Positions 23,812 to 33,647 are shown, counted from the stretch's first letter. The stretch is 64,000 bases of DNA from CAZSBB01 sp964605235 (GCA_964605235.1 CAZSBB010000001.1:1-64000); one strand, 5' to 3'. Numbers and translations: made by a program. The notes: a model not told the origin generated them from the letters alone.

Positions 23812-24879
23812 TCACTTAGCCCCCGGCGACTCGCCGAGGGCTAAATGGGTGAAATCGTGCCGGAGGGCGCGCACTTGTTCACAGAGATACCCGGGGATGC
23901 GTTCCTCCAACCAGTAGCGCGGCCGCAACGGATTGCCCCCGGCGACGAAGCCCACATGACCGCCGCGGTCGCTGCATTCAAAGGTCACCGTCGGCCCCAA
24001 CTGCTCGGCGGTCGGCAAGGCGCCCGGCGACATGAACGGATCGTCCCGGGCGTGCAGCAGCAGCGTCGGCACACGGATGTGCCGCAGGTACGGGCCGCTG
24101 GAGCTGCGCGTGTAGTAATCATGCACCCCGGCAAAGCCATGCAGCGGCGCAGTGACGGCATCATCAAATTCCCAGAAGCTGCGCAGCCTGCCGATCGCTT
24201 CGTCGCGCAACTCCGGCAGCATCGGCACGAGCTGACGCTTGCGGCGTAAGCCCCGGCACAGGCTGGTGACCAGATGACGTTGATACAGCCGGGCGAACCC
24301 GCGGTTCAGGTCGTCGGCGGCGCGGGCGAGGTGGTACGGCACACTCACCGCGACCGCGGCATGCAGGGGATTGTCCGAGCCGGTTTCACCCAACCATTTG
24401 AGCAGCACATTGCCGCCGAGGCTGTAACCGACCGCCATCAGTGGGACGCCGGGGTGTTGGGTTTGCAACTCGGCGACGACGTACGCCAGGTCCGTGGTCT
24501 CGCCGCTGTGGTAACTGCGGGGCAGGCGGTTCATCTCGCCCGAACAGCCGCGAAAGTGCATGACCAGCGCCCGCAGCCCCGCGGCGGTGAGCGCCCGCAG
24601 CAGCCCGCGGATGTAGCTGGATCGGCTCGACCCCTGCAACCCGTGGAGCAGCAACACCAGCGGCGCGTCATCGGCCGGCGGCGTCTGGTCGGACGTGGGC
24701 AAAGCCCAATCCAGGTCAAGGAAATCACCATCGGGCAGTTCCAGGCGCTGGCGCCGCAGCGGCAGTTGGACATGCCGCCGACACAGGGCGGGAAACAGCG
24801 TCTGAGCGTGGCGCGAGCGCAGCCACCACGCGGGTTGGAAGGCGGAGGAACACACCTGGCCGGGCGGGGCAGCGGTCAT
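23812..24879 (-). CDS. Alpha/beta hydrolase, YheT-like
   Basis: 355 residues from the ATG at 24879 (MTAAPPGQV). Alpha/beta-hydrolase fold close to the YheT/ABHD1-3 family: oxyanion region 'LLLHGLQGSSRSSYIRGLL', nucleophile elbow 'AVGYSLGGNVLLKWLGE' (G-x-S-x-G), 'LLLHARDDPFMSPG' with the catalytic Asp, and 'RGGHVGFVAG' with the catalytic His. The N-terminal 'HAQTLFPALCRR' is the typical YheT beginning. Substrate unknown; a carboxylesterase or lipase. The last twelve codons and the stop come from the palindromic element at 23816-23844. An upstream in-frame extension runs into a family B repeat and was not used. Confidence 0.9.
   Translation of the reverse strand: MTAAPPGQVCSSAFQPAWWLRSRHAQTLFPALCRRHVQLPLRRQRLELPDGDFLDLDWALPTSDQTPPADDAPLVLLLHGLQGSSRSSYIRGLLRALTAAGLRALVMHFRGCSGEMNRLPRSYHSGETTDLAYVVAELQTQHPGVPLMAVGYSLGGNVLLKWLGETGSDNPLHAAVAVSVPYHLARAADDLNRGFARLYQRHLVTSLCRGLRRKRQLVPMLPELRDEAIGRLRSFWEFDDAVTAPLHGFAGVHDYYTRSSSGPYLRHIRVPTLLLHARDDPFMSPGALPTAEQLGPTVTFECSDRGGHVGFVAGGNPLRPRYWLEERIPGYLCEQVRALRHDFTHLALGESPGAK
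23816..23844. repeat. TTAGCCC palindromic repeat (hairpin)
   Basis: A 29-bp imperfect palindrome, TTAGCCCCCGGCGA facing TCGCCGAGGGCTAA. It lies at the join of the convergent small gene and hydrolase gene, within the hydrolase coding end. A degenerate relative lies at 3106-3135. It may act as a transcription stop for both genes, though no T-run follows. Confidence 0.7.
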
Positions 24880-25005
24880 GCGAGGGGATTGTAGTGCCCC
24901 CCGGATGTGGGACGTCACCCGCGCAACGCGTGGCCGGATGAAAGGCAGCCCGGCGGCCGAGGGTTTCGTGCAGTGATGGAGAGGGTTGGGTAGCCGAGCG
25001 CGGTG

Positions 25006-25031
25006 CCCGTCGCTGACGCTTCCGGCTCGTT
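25006..25031. repeat. Palindromic repeat, family B (single arm)
   Basis: CCCGTCGCTGACGCTTCCGG, ending GCTCGTT, a single arm of the family whose doublets are at 19795-19909 and 49133-49249. It lies between the hydrolase and the porin terminator. The rest of the 275-bp gap (24880-25154) holds only this arm and the terminator. Confidence 0.72.
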
Positions 25032-25061
25032 CAACAGGAAACGACGAGGTGCCCAGCGCGC

Positions 25062-25099
25062 AAAAAAAAGACGACCCGGCGGGTGGCGGCCGGGTCGTC
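25062..25099 (-). terminator. Rho-independent terminator of the porin gene
   Basis: On the minus strand, GACGACCCGGC pairs with GCCGGGTCGTC (11-bp stem, 8-base loop), followed directly by eight T residues. It lies 55 bases after the porin stop codon. This is a textbook intrinsic terminator and the clearest in the window. Confidence 0.9.
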
Positions 25100-25154
25100 C
25101 AGGAGAGATAGTCCACCTCATCTGGTGCTGAGGTGAGATATCGGCGGAGTTGGC

Positions 25155-26666
25155 TCAGAAGAGCAACTGGAACTGCGCGCGAATGACGGTCTGGTCATCG
25201 TTGGCGATGCCGCCGGCGGGCACGCGGTCGGAGTTCAGGCCCAGACCCGCTTCGCCGATGGGAATCGCGTCGAAGGCGTACACGACGTCGAGGGTGAACT
25301 TGGCGGCGTGCTTGGCGAAGTAGTAGTTGAAGCCGACGGTGATGAGCTGGACTTCGTCGTCCGCAGTCGCGGGAGCGGCGGCGGTGCTGATGGCGTTGTC
25401 GAAGTCAACCCACTCATAGCGGATGAACGGTTCGAGAATCTGCTTGTCCGCCATGGGAATCTGGTAGGCGACCTGGCCGACGAAGCCGAAGATGTTGTAA
25501 TCCTGGGCAGCCACGGCAGCCTGGCGCTCGACGTTGGTGTGCAGGCCGATGAACGCCATGTAGGCGCTGAAGCGCTGCACTTCCAGCGAGGTGTCGACGG
25601 TGTAGGCGAAGAAGTCGTTGTTGTCGAAGCCGTCGCCGGTTTCGCCTTCTTCCCAGTGGATGGCGGCGCCGACGAAGACCGCCATTTCCTCGCCGTCCCA
25701 CGCGGTGAAGTCTTCCCACTGCTTCCAGTCACCGGCGAGCTTGGCGTCGATGCGGGCGGTGAGGGCGAAATCGCTGGCGTCGTCGTCGAAGTCCTTGCTG
25801 ATGCCGGTGCGGTCAACGGGCTGGGCATCATAGTCGTCGAGCTGGGTGAAGCGGTAAGCGCTGCCGCTGCCATCGCCGGACTTCAGGCCGTCGCTGATCA
25901 TGACGCTGCCCTTGATCATGTCGCTGCTGTATTCGAGGGCGACACCCTGGACTTTGTCGACGGTGAAGATTTCATTGACGTAGGAGCGTTCCACCGCCAT
26001 CTGCTTGGAGCTGGAGATGAGTTCTTCGCGGAGGAAGGGGGCCTTGTCTTCGCCGAACCAGAGGCTCCAGCAGTCGTTGATGTCGTAGCTGATCTTGATC
26101 TTGTCGGCGATGGCGGTGTTGCTGCCGCGGTCCACGGCGAGCTGGATGTCGTAACCGAGCTTGGGGCTGCCGATGTGGCCACCGAAGTTGATCTTGGCGC
26201 GGCGGATGGTGAAGCCGGATTCCAGATCGTCGTTGGCGGTGCCGGCGCCCGGAGTGTTGTGCTGGCCATCACGGAAAGCGGCGATGTAGCGGAACTGAAT
26301 CTGGCCCTTGATCTTGAGCATGAAGCTGCCGTCTTCGCTGGCGAGGAAGAAGTTCTTCTTGTAGCCGGCGGTCATGCCGCCTTCGAGCAGCGAAGCGCGG
26401 GTGTCGGCGTCGGCGAGGACTTCCTTCACCAGGGCCTTGACTTCCTCAGCGCGGCGGGCGTTGAGCCAGTTCTCGCCCTGATCGGTGCGGAGCTGGGCAA
26501 CCTGCTGCTGCAGGCTGTTGTTGCTCTGCCGCAGTTGCGCCAATTCCTGGCGCAGCGAATCAAGCTGCGTCGACTCGGCGGGCGTGGTCGTACCGGCCAG
26601 CGCCAGCCCGGACGTTCCCAGAGCCAGAACGCCCGCAAGCATCTTGCTTGTCGGTCCAAAGTTCAT
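25155..26666 (-). CDS. OprO/OprP-like outer-membrane porin
   Basis: 503 residues from the ATG at 26666, which has AGGAG eight bases upstream. 'MLAGVLALGTSGLALA' forms the signal peptide (cut near residue 24); residues about 30-65 are a coiled coil ('QLDSLRQELAQLRQSNNSLQ'), then a beta-barrel with alternating polar/hydrophobic strands ends in 'AQFQLLF', the terminal Phe typical of outer-membrane proteins. 'KIKGQIQFRYIAAFRDGQ' and 'INFGGHIGSPKLGYDIQL' match the phosphate-selective porin O/P family. It is monocistronic with its own terminator. Planctomycetes have an outer membrane, so an anion or oligosaccharide channel is plausible; phosphate specificity is not shown. Confidence 0.88.
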   Translation of the reverse strand: MNFGPTSKMLAGVLALGTSGLALAGTTTPAESTQLDSLRQELAQLRQSNNSLQQQVAQLRTDQGENWLNARRAEEVKALVKEVLADADTRASLLEGGMTAGYKKNFFLASEDGSFMLKIKGQIQFRYIAAFRDGQHNTPGAGTANDDLESGFTIRRAKINFGGHIGSPKLGYDIQLAVDRGSNTAIADKIKISYDINDCWSLWFGEDKAPFLREELISSSKQMAVERSYVNEIFTVDKVQGVALEYSSDMIKGSVMISDGLKSGDGSGSAYRFTQLDDYDAQPVDRTGISKDFDDDASDFALTARIDAKLAGDWKQWEDFTAWDGEEMAVFVGAAIHWEEGETGDGFDNNDFFAYTVDTSLEVQRFSAYMAFIGLHTNVERQAAVAAQDYNIFGFVGQVAYQIPMADKQILEPFIRYEWVDFDNAISTAAAPATADDEVQLITVGFNYYFAKHAAKFTLDVVYAFDAIPIGEAGLGLNSDRVPAGGIANDDQTVIRAQFQLLF

Positions 26667-26884
26667 CAGTGCGTCTCCTGAAAAAGAGTAGATGGGCCAC
26701 CCACACGCTCCTGACGGCAGTCCGGCGCAACACGCGTGGACCCGCAACTCCGCCAAAAGCGTCCAAACCAGGCTCGTGACGGCGGCAGCGCAACAGGCGC
26801 AGCAACCGACGAGCTTTGGCTGCAAAGTCTGCGGTGCATGCGTTAGGACAGCGCATGGACAAGATGTGATGGGCGCAAAGATTT

Positions 26885-26920
26885 GGTTAGCGCGCGATGC
26901 GATCTAGCGCAACGCTAACC
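26885..26920. repeat. Inverted repeat between alpha-2-macroglobulin and porin genes
   Basis: GGTTAGCG at 26885 faces CGCTAACC ending at 26920, an 8-bp stem over 20 bases, just past the stop of the macroglobulin gene. No T-run follows, so it is only a possible terminator. The remaining 218 bases to the porin start hold no gene; I see no convincing -35/-10 pair there. Confidence 0.4.
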
Positions 26921-26931
26921 TTCGGCCGGGA

Positions 26932-29900
26932 TCAACGGTCAACCACGGTGACCACCTGCTCGGCGCTGTTGGCGGCCAGCTCCGGGGCGTACATGCCGAA
27001 CAGTCGGGTGGGCAAAGCGTGGAAGATGCCGGGGGTTTCCGCGCGCAGCCGATAGCGCAGCAGGTGCTCGCCCTGGCCAATGGTCTCCGCGAAGAACACC
27101 GTCTTCTCGTCGCGCAGTTCCATATAGCTGGCGAACCCCTCCTGCCACTTGCTGCCCGAGCGCAGGTCCACCGGCTCCAGCCCCGCCGGCTTGAAATCCT
27201 CCAGCGCCAGATAGGTGTAGTCGTTGTCGCTGGTGACGTGCAGCTCCACCTGCACCAGCTCGCCGGTGGTCAGGTGGTCGCCATCCTTGAGTTCCAGCCG
27301 CTCGTAGCGCAGGCGGTTCTCGCTGAGCGTCGCCCCGGCGGCGGATTCCACCTCCACCGCAAACGGGATTTGCCGCAGGCGGAAATAGCGGCGAACCACA
27401 TGCAACTCATGCCCGGCGGCGGGGATCGGCTCCTCCCGGCTGAAGTAGCGCAGATAGCTGTTGAAGTACACCGCGCCGCGCCCTTCGCGCGTGAGCGTCA
27501 ATGTGTGCTTGCCCGTGCCCAGCGTCACGCCCTCCAGCAGCATCTGGCTGTCGTAGGTCAGGAAGTTGTCCCGGTTGATCCTGACCTGCTTGACCACCGC
27601 GCCGTCGTCGAAGTTGAGCGTCAGCGTGTAATCCGGGTCCGCTTCACCGCTGGCGCGGGCGAAATCGCTCAGCGCGGCAATGCACAGCGTGGTGTCGCGC
27701 GTGGACCGCCAGTAGTAGCCATTGCGGCGGTTGTTGAGCAGCCATTTGACCAACTGCGGCGCCACCGCTGATTGGGGATCAATGGTCGCCAGCGCCCGCA
27801 GAATCCAGGCGTTGGTTTCGATGTCATTGTTCCACCAGTACCACCAGCCGGCCTGGGGCGTGCGGAAGTAGGCGGTCTGCGTTTCCGCCTGCACCACGAC
27901 GTACTGCATGATGTTTTGCAGCACCAGCGCGGCCCGTTCGTCCTGCCGGTGATGCAGCGTCAGGGCGAGCAGCGCCTTGCCGTACAGGTTCAGTTCATCG
28001 CGCCGCTGATGCAGCCGTTCGAGCAGGGCGCCGGGACGGGTGTCGTCCTTGGCGGGGTCAAGCTTCGCTTCGCGACCGCCCAGCGCCAGCACGTACGCGC
28101 TGAACGCCCGGCCGGCGTCGGGGCGCCAATGCTCAGCGCGCAGGTGCTCATTTTCCCAGTTCGCCAGCCAGTTCAGGCCACGCTCGGTGAGCTGGGGATC
28201 CACCGGCACATCGCACTGCCGGGCGGTCAGCAGAGCGAACAGCACGTAGCTGGTGAGGTAGGGATTGGAATCGCTGTCCTTCCACCAGCCCCAGCCGCCG
28301 TCGTTGTTCTGCATGGAGGTGATGCGCTGCAGGCCGGCCACGATGATGCGGTCCATTTCCTGCTCATCGAAAACCGGGGCATCAAGATGGAAGTAGCGGA
28401 AGCGCTCGCCCTGCTCGATGCGGCGCAGTTCCGCCAGCCGTTCGCGGGCAACTTTGAGGTCCGCCAGTTTGACGCCGGTGTCCTGCAAGGTGCGCCGTAC
28501 GAGAATGGCGGGCAGCATTCGGCTCATGGTCTGCTCGGTGCAGCCGTAGGGATAGTCCAGGCAATACGGCAGCGCATCGAGCATCGAGCCGAGCAAGCTG
28601 GGCGCGAACTGCACGCGCAAGCTCGACAGCTCCGGCCGGCGCTCGGCGGGGAGTTCAAAGCTGATCGTCGCGCTGCCGGTGGTGCTGTCGGGACGGATGA
28701 TGCCGCTGCTGGCGATTTGGCGGGTCATGCCATGCACCAGCACCGGGACCGTCAGTTGCATGGCGTCGGAGGCTTCATCGGTGAGCGCTTTGACAGTGAC
28801 CTGCGCGCTGCCGCTGGTGCGCACCCGCACGCGGAAGTCGACCCGCGCTTCCCCGCCGGCGGGCACTTCCACGACCTGCTGCAACGGCACATCCGGCAGG
28901 GCGCTCAGCAGGTCAGGGATCTCCAGCTTCACGGTGACGGACTTGGCGTGGGCCAGGTAATTGTGCACGTTGGCGCTGAGCACCACTTCATCGCGCTCGG
29001 TGAAGAAACGCGGCGTCTGCAAACGCACCAGCAGTTTCTTGGTCGTCACCGCGGTGGTGCTGGCTTGCCCCACGCTGGTGGCGCGGGTCATGGCGTAGCT
29101 GCTCAACTGCCAGGTGGTGAGGTTCTCCGGCATGGTGAAGCGGGTCGTGGCGACGCCATCGGCATCGGTGCGCAAAGTGGTCAGCCAGAGTGCGGTGTCG
29201 GCGAATTGGGAACGCACGGTGGGCTCCACCAGCGCGGGGGAAGCGTCGCCGCCGGTGCCGCCTTCGGCGAGGCGGGCATCCTTGTCGCTCAGTTTGGCGA
29301 CCCCGGCGGTTGCGTCCGCAGCCATCTCCATTGCCGCCATGGGCGCGTTCCTGGGAGCCGGCGCCGCCACCGCCCCGCGCATGGTCATCGCGCGACCGCC
29401 GGCGGCACTGTAGGCGACGGCCTCGTCCGCCCGCATCAGATCGTCACCGATGAAGCCCGCGAATATCCGCCAATCCTTGACCTGCGGCCCCCACACCCCC
29501 TGCCACTCGTCCGGCTGCGGCCAAAGCTGCGACTGCGGATTGAGCTGATTGCCCAGCGCGCTGAACTGCTCGAACAGATTGGTCATCATCTGCAAATGAT
29601 GCTGGCGCGTGCGCCCGTGGAAAAAGCTCGCCATCATCGGCGCCAGCTCCGGCTGGATGTACAGCACCGATTGATCGAACGCACTGAGCGTCAGCTGCGC
29701 CGCCGCCGGCTTGCCGTCGAGCGTGGTGGCTTGCACCGTCACCTGAGCCGTCTCGCCCGGCTCGTAGCGTTCTTTGTCGTACGTCACCTTCACATTGAGC
29801 ACGCCCTGCGCGGGCGGGACAAGAATCTGCTGCAACTGCTGATGCACGCGCCCCGCGCTGACGGTGGTGGCTTCGACGAAAAAGTTGGGCTGATTGTCTT

Positions 29901-32900
29901 TGGTCACGGGAATGTCCAGCACCACGTGGCCGCGCGGCAGATGCACCAGCCGATGGGACAGCAGGCAGCCGTTGTCCACCTTCTCACCCAGCAGGACATA
30001 GCTGCCGCGCTGGGCGGTGTTGATCATCACATGGGCAATATCACCCGGCTCATACGTTCGGCGATCCGTCAGAATCTCCAACTCGTTGAACCGATGCAGC
30101 GCGCCATCGAAGTCATCGCCCACCACCCACGCCAGCGCGTAGCCTTCCACCACGCCTGCCTCATCTGCCGGTTCTTGGGGCGCAGCCGCCTGATTCCAGC
30201 GATCCGGCGCAGCAAAGACGAACTTGAGCTGGCCTGACTTTTCCGGGCGCAGCTTGAAGGACGCGCGGCCCGCTTCGTCCAGCTCCAGCTTCTGCCGCAG
30301 CAACGGCGTTTCTTCGATCCGGCTGTTGCCCGGCCCGCCGAACACCACGCTGGACACACTGAGCAGGCCGCTGACCGCCACCGGCTGACCATCGGGCGTC
30401 ACCGCGCGAATGGTGAGGTTCAAATCCTCGCCGGGACGGTAGTAGCCCCGGTCGGCATCAATGAAGACGTAGTAGCTCTGCCGGGTCACGGTCACCGCGC
30501 CGCTGCCGGTGATCACGCGCCGGCTGGCGTCGGTCACCTCGGCTTCGATGGTGTAGCGGTGGTCCTGGTCGCCGTGGTCGCGCAGCGCGGGCGCAGTGTC
30601 AAGCTGCACGGCATACTCGCCCTGCTCATCGAGCCTGGCTTCGCCCTGACTGACCAACTCGCGCACCGGCGCACCGCCATAGCCCCACCACCACATCGGC
30701 GGCGACCAGCAGCGCAGGTGACTGCCCCACCAGTCGAACCATGGCGCGGCATACCAGTTCAGCCCATAGCCCGAGCCGTACAACCAGTCCCACGGACCCA
30801 CGGGATAGAAACGCGGCTGATAGGTTTCGCGGAACACCTTGTAGCTGACGGTCGCGTGCGTGACCGGCGCGCCGAAGTAGTACCGCGCGGTGATTTTCGC
30901 TTCGAGCGTTTCGCCCAGGCGCGCCTGCGTGGCTCCCGGCTTCACAGTGACTTCAAACTCCGGCTTGCGGTATTCCTCCACGCGAAAATTCTGACTGCTG
31001 CGGCCATGCACGGTGAGGGTGTACATGCCCAGCGGCGGCTCGTCGGCGAGGGTGAAGGAACTGTCCGCGCCGCCGAAGTCATCGGTTTGCAGATTGGTTT
31101 CGTGGACTGTGTTGCCGCGCGGGTCGGTGATGGTGATGCGAACGGTTTGCGTGGTCGGCTCGCGCCACTGGCCGGCCTGCATGTCGCGCAGCCAGAGCTT
31201 GAAGCGCACGGTCTGGCTGGGGCGGTAGACCGGACGATCCGTGAGGATGTACGCCGCGTGCGACTGCTCGGCAGGCGAGGGGGAATAGTGGCTCCACCCC
31301 TGCATATTCAGGAAAGCAAAGCGCCCATCAGCCGTGGTCGCCAGCAGGTGGAGGCTGCCCCAGTTGTGGTCAGGACGTTTGAGCGTCGCCAGCCCCTGGG
31401 CATCGCTGGTGAGCGTGTAAAACCGTTTGAAATTCTCCGAATGACGGCGCTGATTGTTCCACTGGCTCCAGTACTCGGCGGCTTCAAGCTGCACCTGCTG
31501 CACCGGCGCGCCACTGGCGCTGTCGCAGACGTAATACAGCTTCCCGGCTGGGATCTGCTTCTCCACCAGCGCCAGATCGCTGAGCACCACCATGGCGCGA
31601 CTGGGCGTGGTCTCCTGCAACTTCGTCAGCGCGTCCGTTCCCCAACTGGCGGGCGTCGCGCTGGTGCTGGCGAGGATCAGGTACGCCCCGCCGTCGCGCA
31701 GCGGAGCGGGCAGCGTGACCGTGGCGTAGCGATGCTCGACGCCCGGCTCCACGGCAGCGCTCCAGCGCGCGACTTCCACGCCCAGGTGCTTTTCCGCCAG
31801 CCGACCGGCTTCGTCGCCCCGGCCGTTGCCATGCACGTACAACCCATGCCAGTTGTTCAGTTGCCACCAGCTTTGGTCGCCGCGCTGGTCATCGGGCTTG
31901 CGCTGCTGAATCGCGCGCATCAGGCCGACCACATCCACCTGGCGGGCGACAAACCACAGGCGATCGGCATTGCGATGCGTCACCTGCAAGGACGTCGCTG
32001 CTCCGGGCCGCTGCAGGCTGGTGGCCGCCAGACTGACCTCCGGCGCCAGGATGCGTTGCCGCTGCGTGCGGGCCGCCTGCACCCATTGGTTCTGCGGGTC
32101 TTGGGTCAGCAGTTCGTCGTACACCGTCAGGGCGCGCGGATACTGCTGGCGACTCTGGTGGTACAAGCCCATGCTGTAGCGGGCTTCGAGCGCATGCTCG
32201 GGATGCTCGACGCGCGAAAGCAGATCCAGCACATCCCACTGCGGGGGCAGCGTGACGCGCATGACCCGCCCGCCGGCGAGCACCAGCGTTTCGTGATCGC
32301 CCAGCTCCCAGGGATTCACCTTTTCCAGTTCCTGCCGCAGCGGTTGCGTGGAACCGTCGTACCACATGCCCGCGTAAGCGTTCAGGCGATCAAGCCCGAA
32401 GCGCGTCCGCGCCAGCAGCGCCTGGCGCATCCAGCTGCGGGCCGCGTAAGGACGCTGATCCAGATTGTCCAGCTCCCGGATTTCCGCCAGCAGGTAGAGC
32501 ACTTTCTGGTCGTCGTTCAGGTCCTCGCCCCACGCAGCAGGAGCGGTGGGAAACACCGGTTGGCCGGCGTCATCCACGCGCAAGCCGAGCGGACGCTTGC
32601 GGTGGTACGCCCATTGATTGGTGGCTTCGTCGAAGTCATCTTCCCCGGCGGTGGCGGCCAACTGATCATCCCGCTGCGCCCAATACCAATGCCAGAACAT
32701 CGGCCCGTTGTCATAAATGCCGTAGCGCGCGGCAGCGCCGGCGAGATCGAACAGACAGTCCAAACGCTCGCGCCGCCACTGGTCACGCTCTGCTTCAGGC
32801 AGCGTCGCCAGGGCTGCGGCATCGCCATCGAACCGTTCGTACAACGCCCGCGCCTGCTGGAGATATTGCAGCGCCAGTTGCTTGTCATGGCGATAGGACT

Positions 32901-33330
32901 GCACATGAATGCCCTGCAGGTGCTGAGCGCGATGGAACTTGCCGCCGGCGCGCACGCCCCACTTGGGGACCAGCAGGTAGAGGTCGCCCAGGAAGCGGTT
33001 GGCGCGGGCGCCCAGCGGGGTGTCGCCGGCGCGCTGCACCTGGGCCTGAGCAGCGGCGATGGCGTCATCAAAACGTTGCAGACGCAGGTAGCAGGCGGTG
33101 AGCTGCTCGCCGATGCGATACCACGCTTCCGGGCGCTGCGGGGCGCTGAGCAACTGCTGGTACAGCTCGGCGGCCTGGGCGTAGTTGCTGTCGGCGTAGA
33201 GTTGATCCGCGCGTTTGAGCACGGCGGCCGGGTGGGCTTCGCCGGCGTGGGTCAACGCCAGTTGCCCCAACCCCAGCAGCGCGATGACCACCAGCAGTGA
33301 GACGCCAACAACGCGCTGTGAGTACGACAT
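26932..33330 (-). CDS. Bacterial alpha-2-macroglobulin-like protein with N-terminal TPR region
   Basis: 2132 residues from the ATG at 33330, which has AGGAG eight bases upstream. A hydrophobic helix (residues about 8-28, 'VVGVSLLVVIALLGLGQLAL') anchors or exports it. Residues about 35-200 are TPR-like ('QLYADSNYAQAAELYQQLLS'). MG domains follow ('YRPSQTVRFKLWLRD', 'YKPGEDLNLTI'-type 'YRPGEDLNLTIRA', 'YEPGETAQVTVQATT'), then the A2M core with 'MPENLTTWQLSSYAMT' and a thioester motif 'YGCTEQTMSRMLP' (about residue 1593) with both the Cys and Gln. Bacterial A2Ms trap proteases in the periplasm or at the surface, next to peptidoglycan enzymes. There is no lipobox and no adjacent PBP1C. It is one of the largest genes here. 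Confidence 0.9.
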   Translation of the reverse strand: MSYSQRVVGVSLLVVIALLGLGQLALTHAGEAHPAAVLKRADQLYADSNYAQAAELYQQLLSAPQRPEAWYRIGEQLTACYLRLQRFDDAIAAAQAQVQRAGDTPLGARANRFLGDLYLLVPKWGVRAGGKFHRAQHLQGIHVQSYRHDKQLALQYLQQARALYERFDGDAAALATLPEAERDQWRRERLDCLFDLAGAAARYGIYDNGPMFWHWYWAQRDDQLAATAGEDDFDEATNQWAYHRKRPLGLRVDDAGQPVFPTAPAAWGEDLNDDQKVLYLLAEIRELDNLDQRPYAARSWMRQALLARTRFGLDRLNAYAGMWYDGSTQPLRQELEKVNPWELGDHETLVLAGGRVMRVTLPPQWDVLDLLSRVEHPEHALEARYSMGLYHQSRQQYPRALTVYDELLTQDPQNQWVQAARTQRQRILAPEVSLAATSLQRPGAATSLQVTHRNADRLWFVARQVDVVGLMRAIQQRKPDDQRGDQSWWQLNNWHGLYVHGNGRGDEAGRLAEKHLGVEVARWSAAVEPGVEHRYATVTLPAPLRDGGAYLILASTSATPASWGTDALTKLQETTPSRAMVVLSDLALVEKQIPAGKLYYVCDSASGAPVQQVQLEAAEYWSQWNNQRRHSENFKRFYTLTSDAQGLATLKRPDHNWGSLHLLATTADGRFAFLNMQGWSHYSPSPAEQSHAAYILTDRPVYRPSQTVRFKLWLRDMQAGQWREPTTQTVRITITDPRGNTVHETNLQTDDFGGADSSFTLADEPPLGMYTLTVHGRSSQNFRVEEYRKPEFEVTVKPGATQARLGETLEAKITARYYFGAPVTHATVSYKVFRETYQPRFYPVGPWDWLYGSGYGLNWYAAPWFDWWGSHLRCWSPPMWWWGYGGAPVRELVSQGEARLDEQGEYAVQLDTAPALRDHGDQDHRYTIEAEVTDASRRVITGSGAVTVTRQSYYVFIDADRGYYRPGEDLNLTIRAVTPDGQPVAVSGLLSVSSVVFGGPGNSRIEETPLLRQKLELDEAGRASFKLRPEKSGQLKFVFAAPDRWNQAAAPQEPADEAGVVEGYALAWVVGDDFDGALHRFNELEILTDRRTYEPGDIAHVMINTAQRGSYVLLGEKVDNGCLLSHRLVHLPRGHVVLDIPVTKDNQPNFFVEATTVSAGRVHQQLQQILVPPAQGVLNVKVTYDKERYEPGETAQVTVQATTLDGKPAAAQLTLSAFDQSVLYIQPELAPMMASFFHGRTRQHHLQMMTNLFEQFSALGNQLNPQSQLWPQPDEWQGVWGPQVKDWRIFAGFIGDDLMRADEAVAYSAAGGRAMTMRGAVAAPAPRNAPMAAMEMAADATAGVAKLSDKDARLAEGGTGGDASPALVEPTVRSQFADTALWLTTLRTDADGVATTRFTMPENLTTWQLSSYAMTRATSVGQASTTAVTTKKLLVRLQTPRFFTERDEVVLSANVHNYLAHAKSVTVKLEIPDLLSALPDVPLQQVVEVPAGGEARVDFRVRVRTSGSAQVTVKALTDEASDAMQLTVPVLVHGMTRQIASSGIIRPDSTTGSATISFELPAERRPELSSLRVQFAPSLLGSMLDALPYCLDYPYGCTEQTMSRMLPAILVRRTLQDTGVKLADLKVARERLAELRRIEQGERFRYFHLDAPVFDEQEMDRIIVAGLQRITSMQNNDGGWGWWKDSDSNPYLTSYVLFALLTARQCDVPVDPQLTERGLNWLANWENEHLRAEHWRPDAGRAFSAYVLALGGREAKLDPAKDDTRPGALLERLHQRRDELNLYGKALLALTLHHRQDERAALVLQNIMQYVVVQAETQTAYFRTPQAGWWYWWNNDIETNAWILRALATIDPQSAVAPQLVKWLLNNRRNGYYWRSTRDTTLCIAALSDFARASGEADPDYTLTLNFDDGAVVKQVRINRDNFLTYDSQMLLEGVTLGTGKHTLTLTREGRGAVYFNSYLRYFSREEPIPAAGHELHVVRRYFRLRQIPFAVEVESAAGATLSENRLRYERLELKDGDHLTTGELVQVELHVTSDNDYTYLALEDFKPAGLEPVDLRSGSKWQEGFASYMELRDEKTVFFAETIGQGEHLLRYRLRAETPGIFHALPTRLFGMYAPELAANSAEQVVTVVDR

Positions 33331-33647
33331 GCCGCGGGCTCCTGGGCTTCCCGGAGAGGGATGAGGGTGGGGAGGGAATGACGCCATTGTCGCCATTTGG
33401 GTGACTTTGTCTGCTGGTTTGGATGCGGGTGATACGGAAAGGTTCCCGCCGACGGCAAAATTGTTGCCGGTGGGCCGGGGTGATGATGCGGTCATGCCAC
33501 CCGACGACTCGCGTCGTCCGCTCAGAAAGCGCGCGGCGTGCATCACGCCGAGCCGACGATGCGAGCCGTCGGGTGCAGCGTCACGCGGGGGCGTTCGTCA
33601 CCAGCACGCCAATGGACTACAATATCCCCTTCTCCAGGAGAGATGCC
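33331..33647. other. Divergent gap between the macroglobulin and LysM genes
   Basis: 317 bases without a gene. It holds the start signals of both neighbours: AGGAG for each, and a candidate -10 TACAAT at 33618-33623 for the LysM gene, with only a weak TTCGTC 18 bases upstream. A short inverted pair (ACCCGACGACTCG / CGAGCCGTCGGGT) occurs at about 33500-33575. Apart from these, I see nothing. Confidence 0.4.

Noticed and set aside
30559..33300. A 913-codon open frame opposite the alpha-2-macroglobulin gene
   Set aside because: Same shadow effect; Arg/Gln/His-rich with no motif, while the minus strand reads as a complete A2M.
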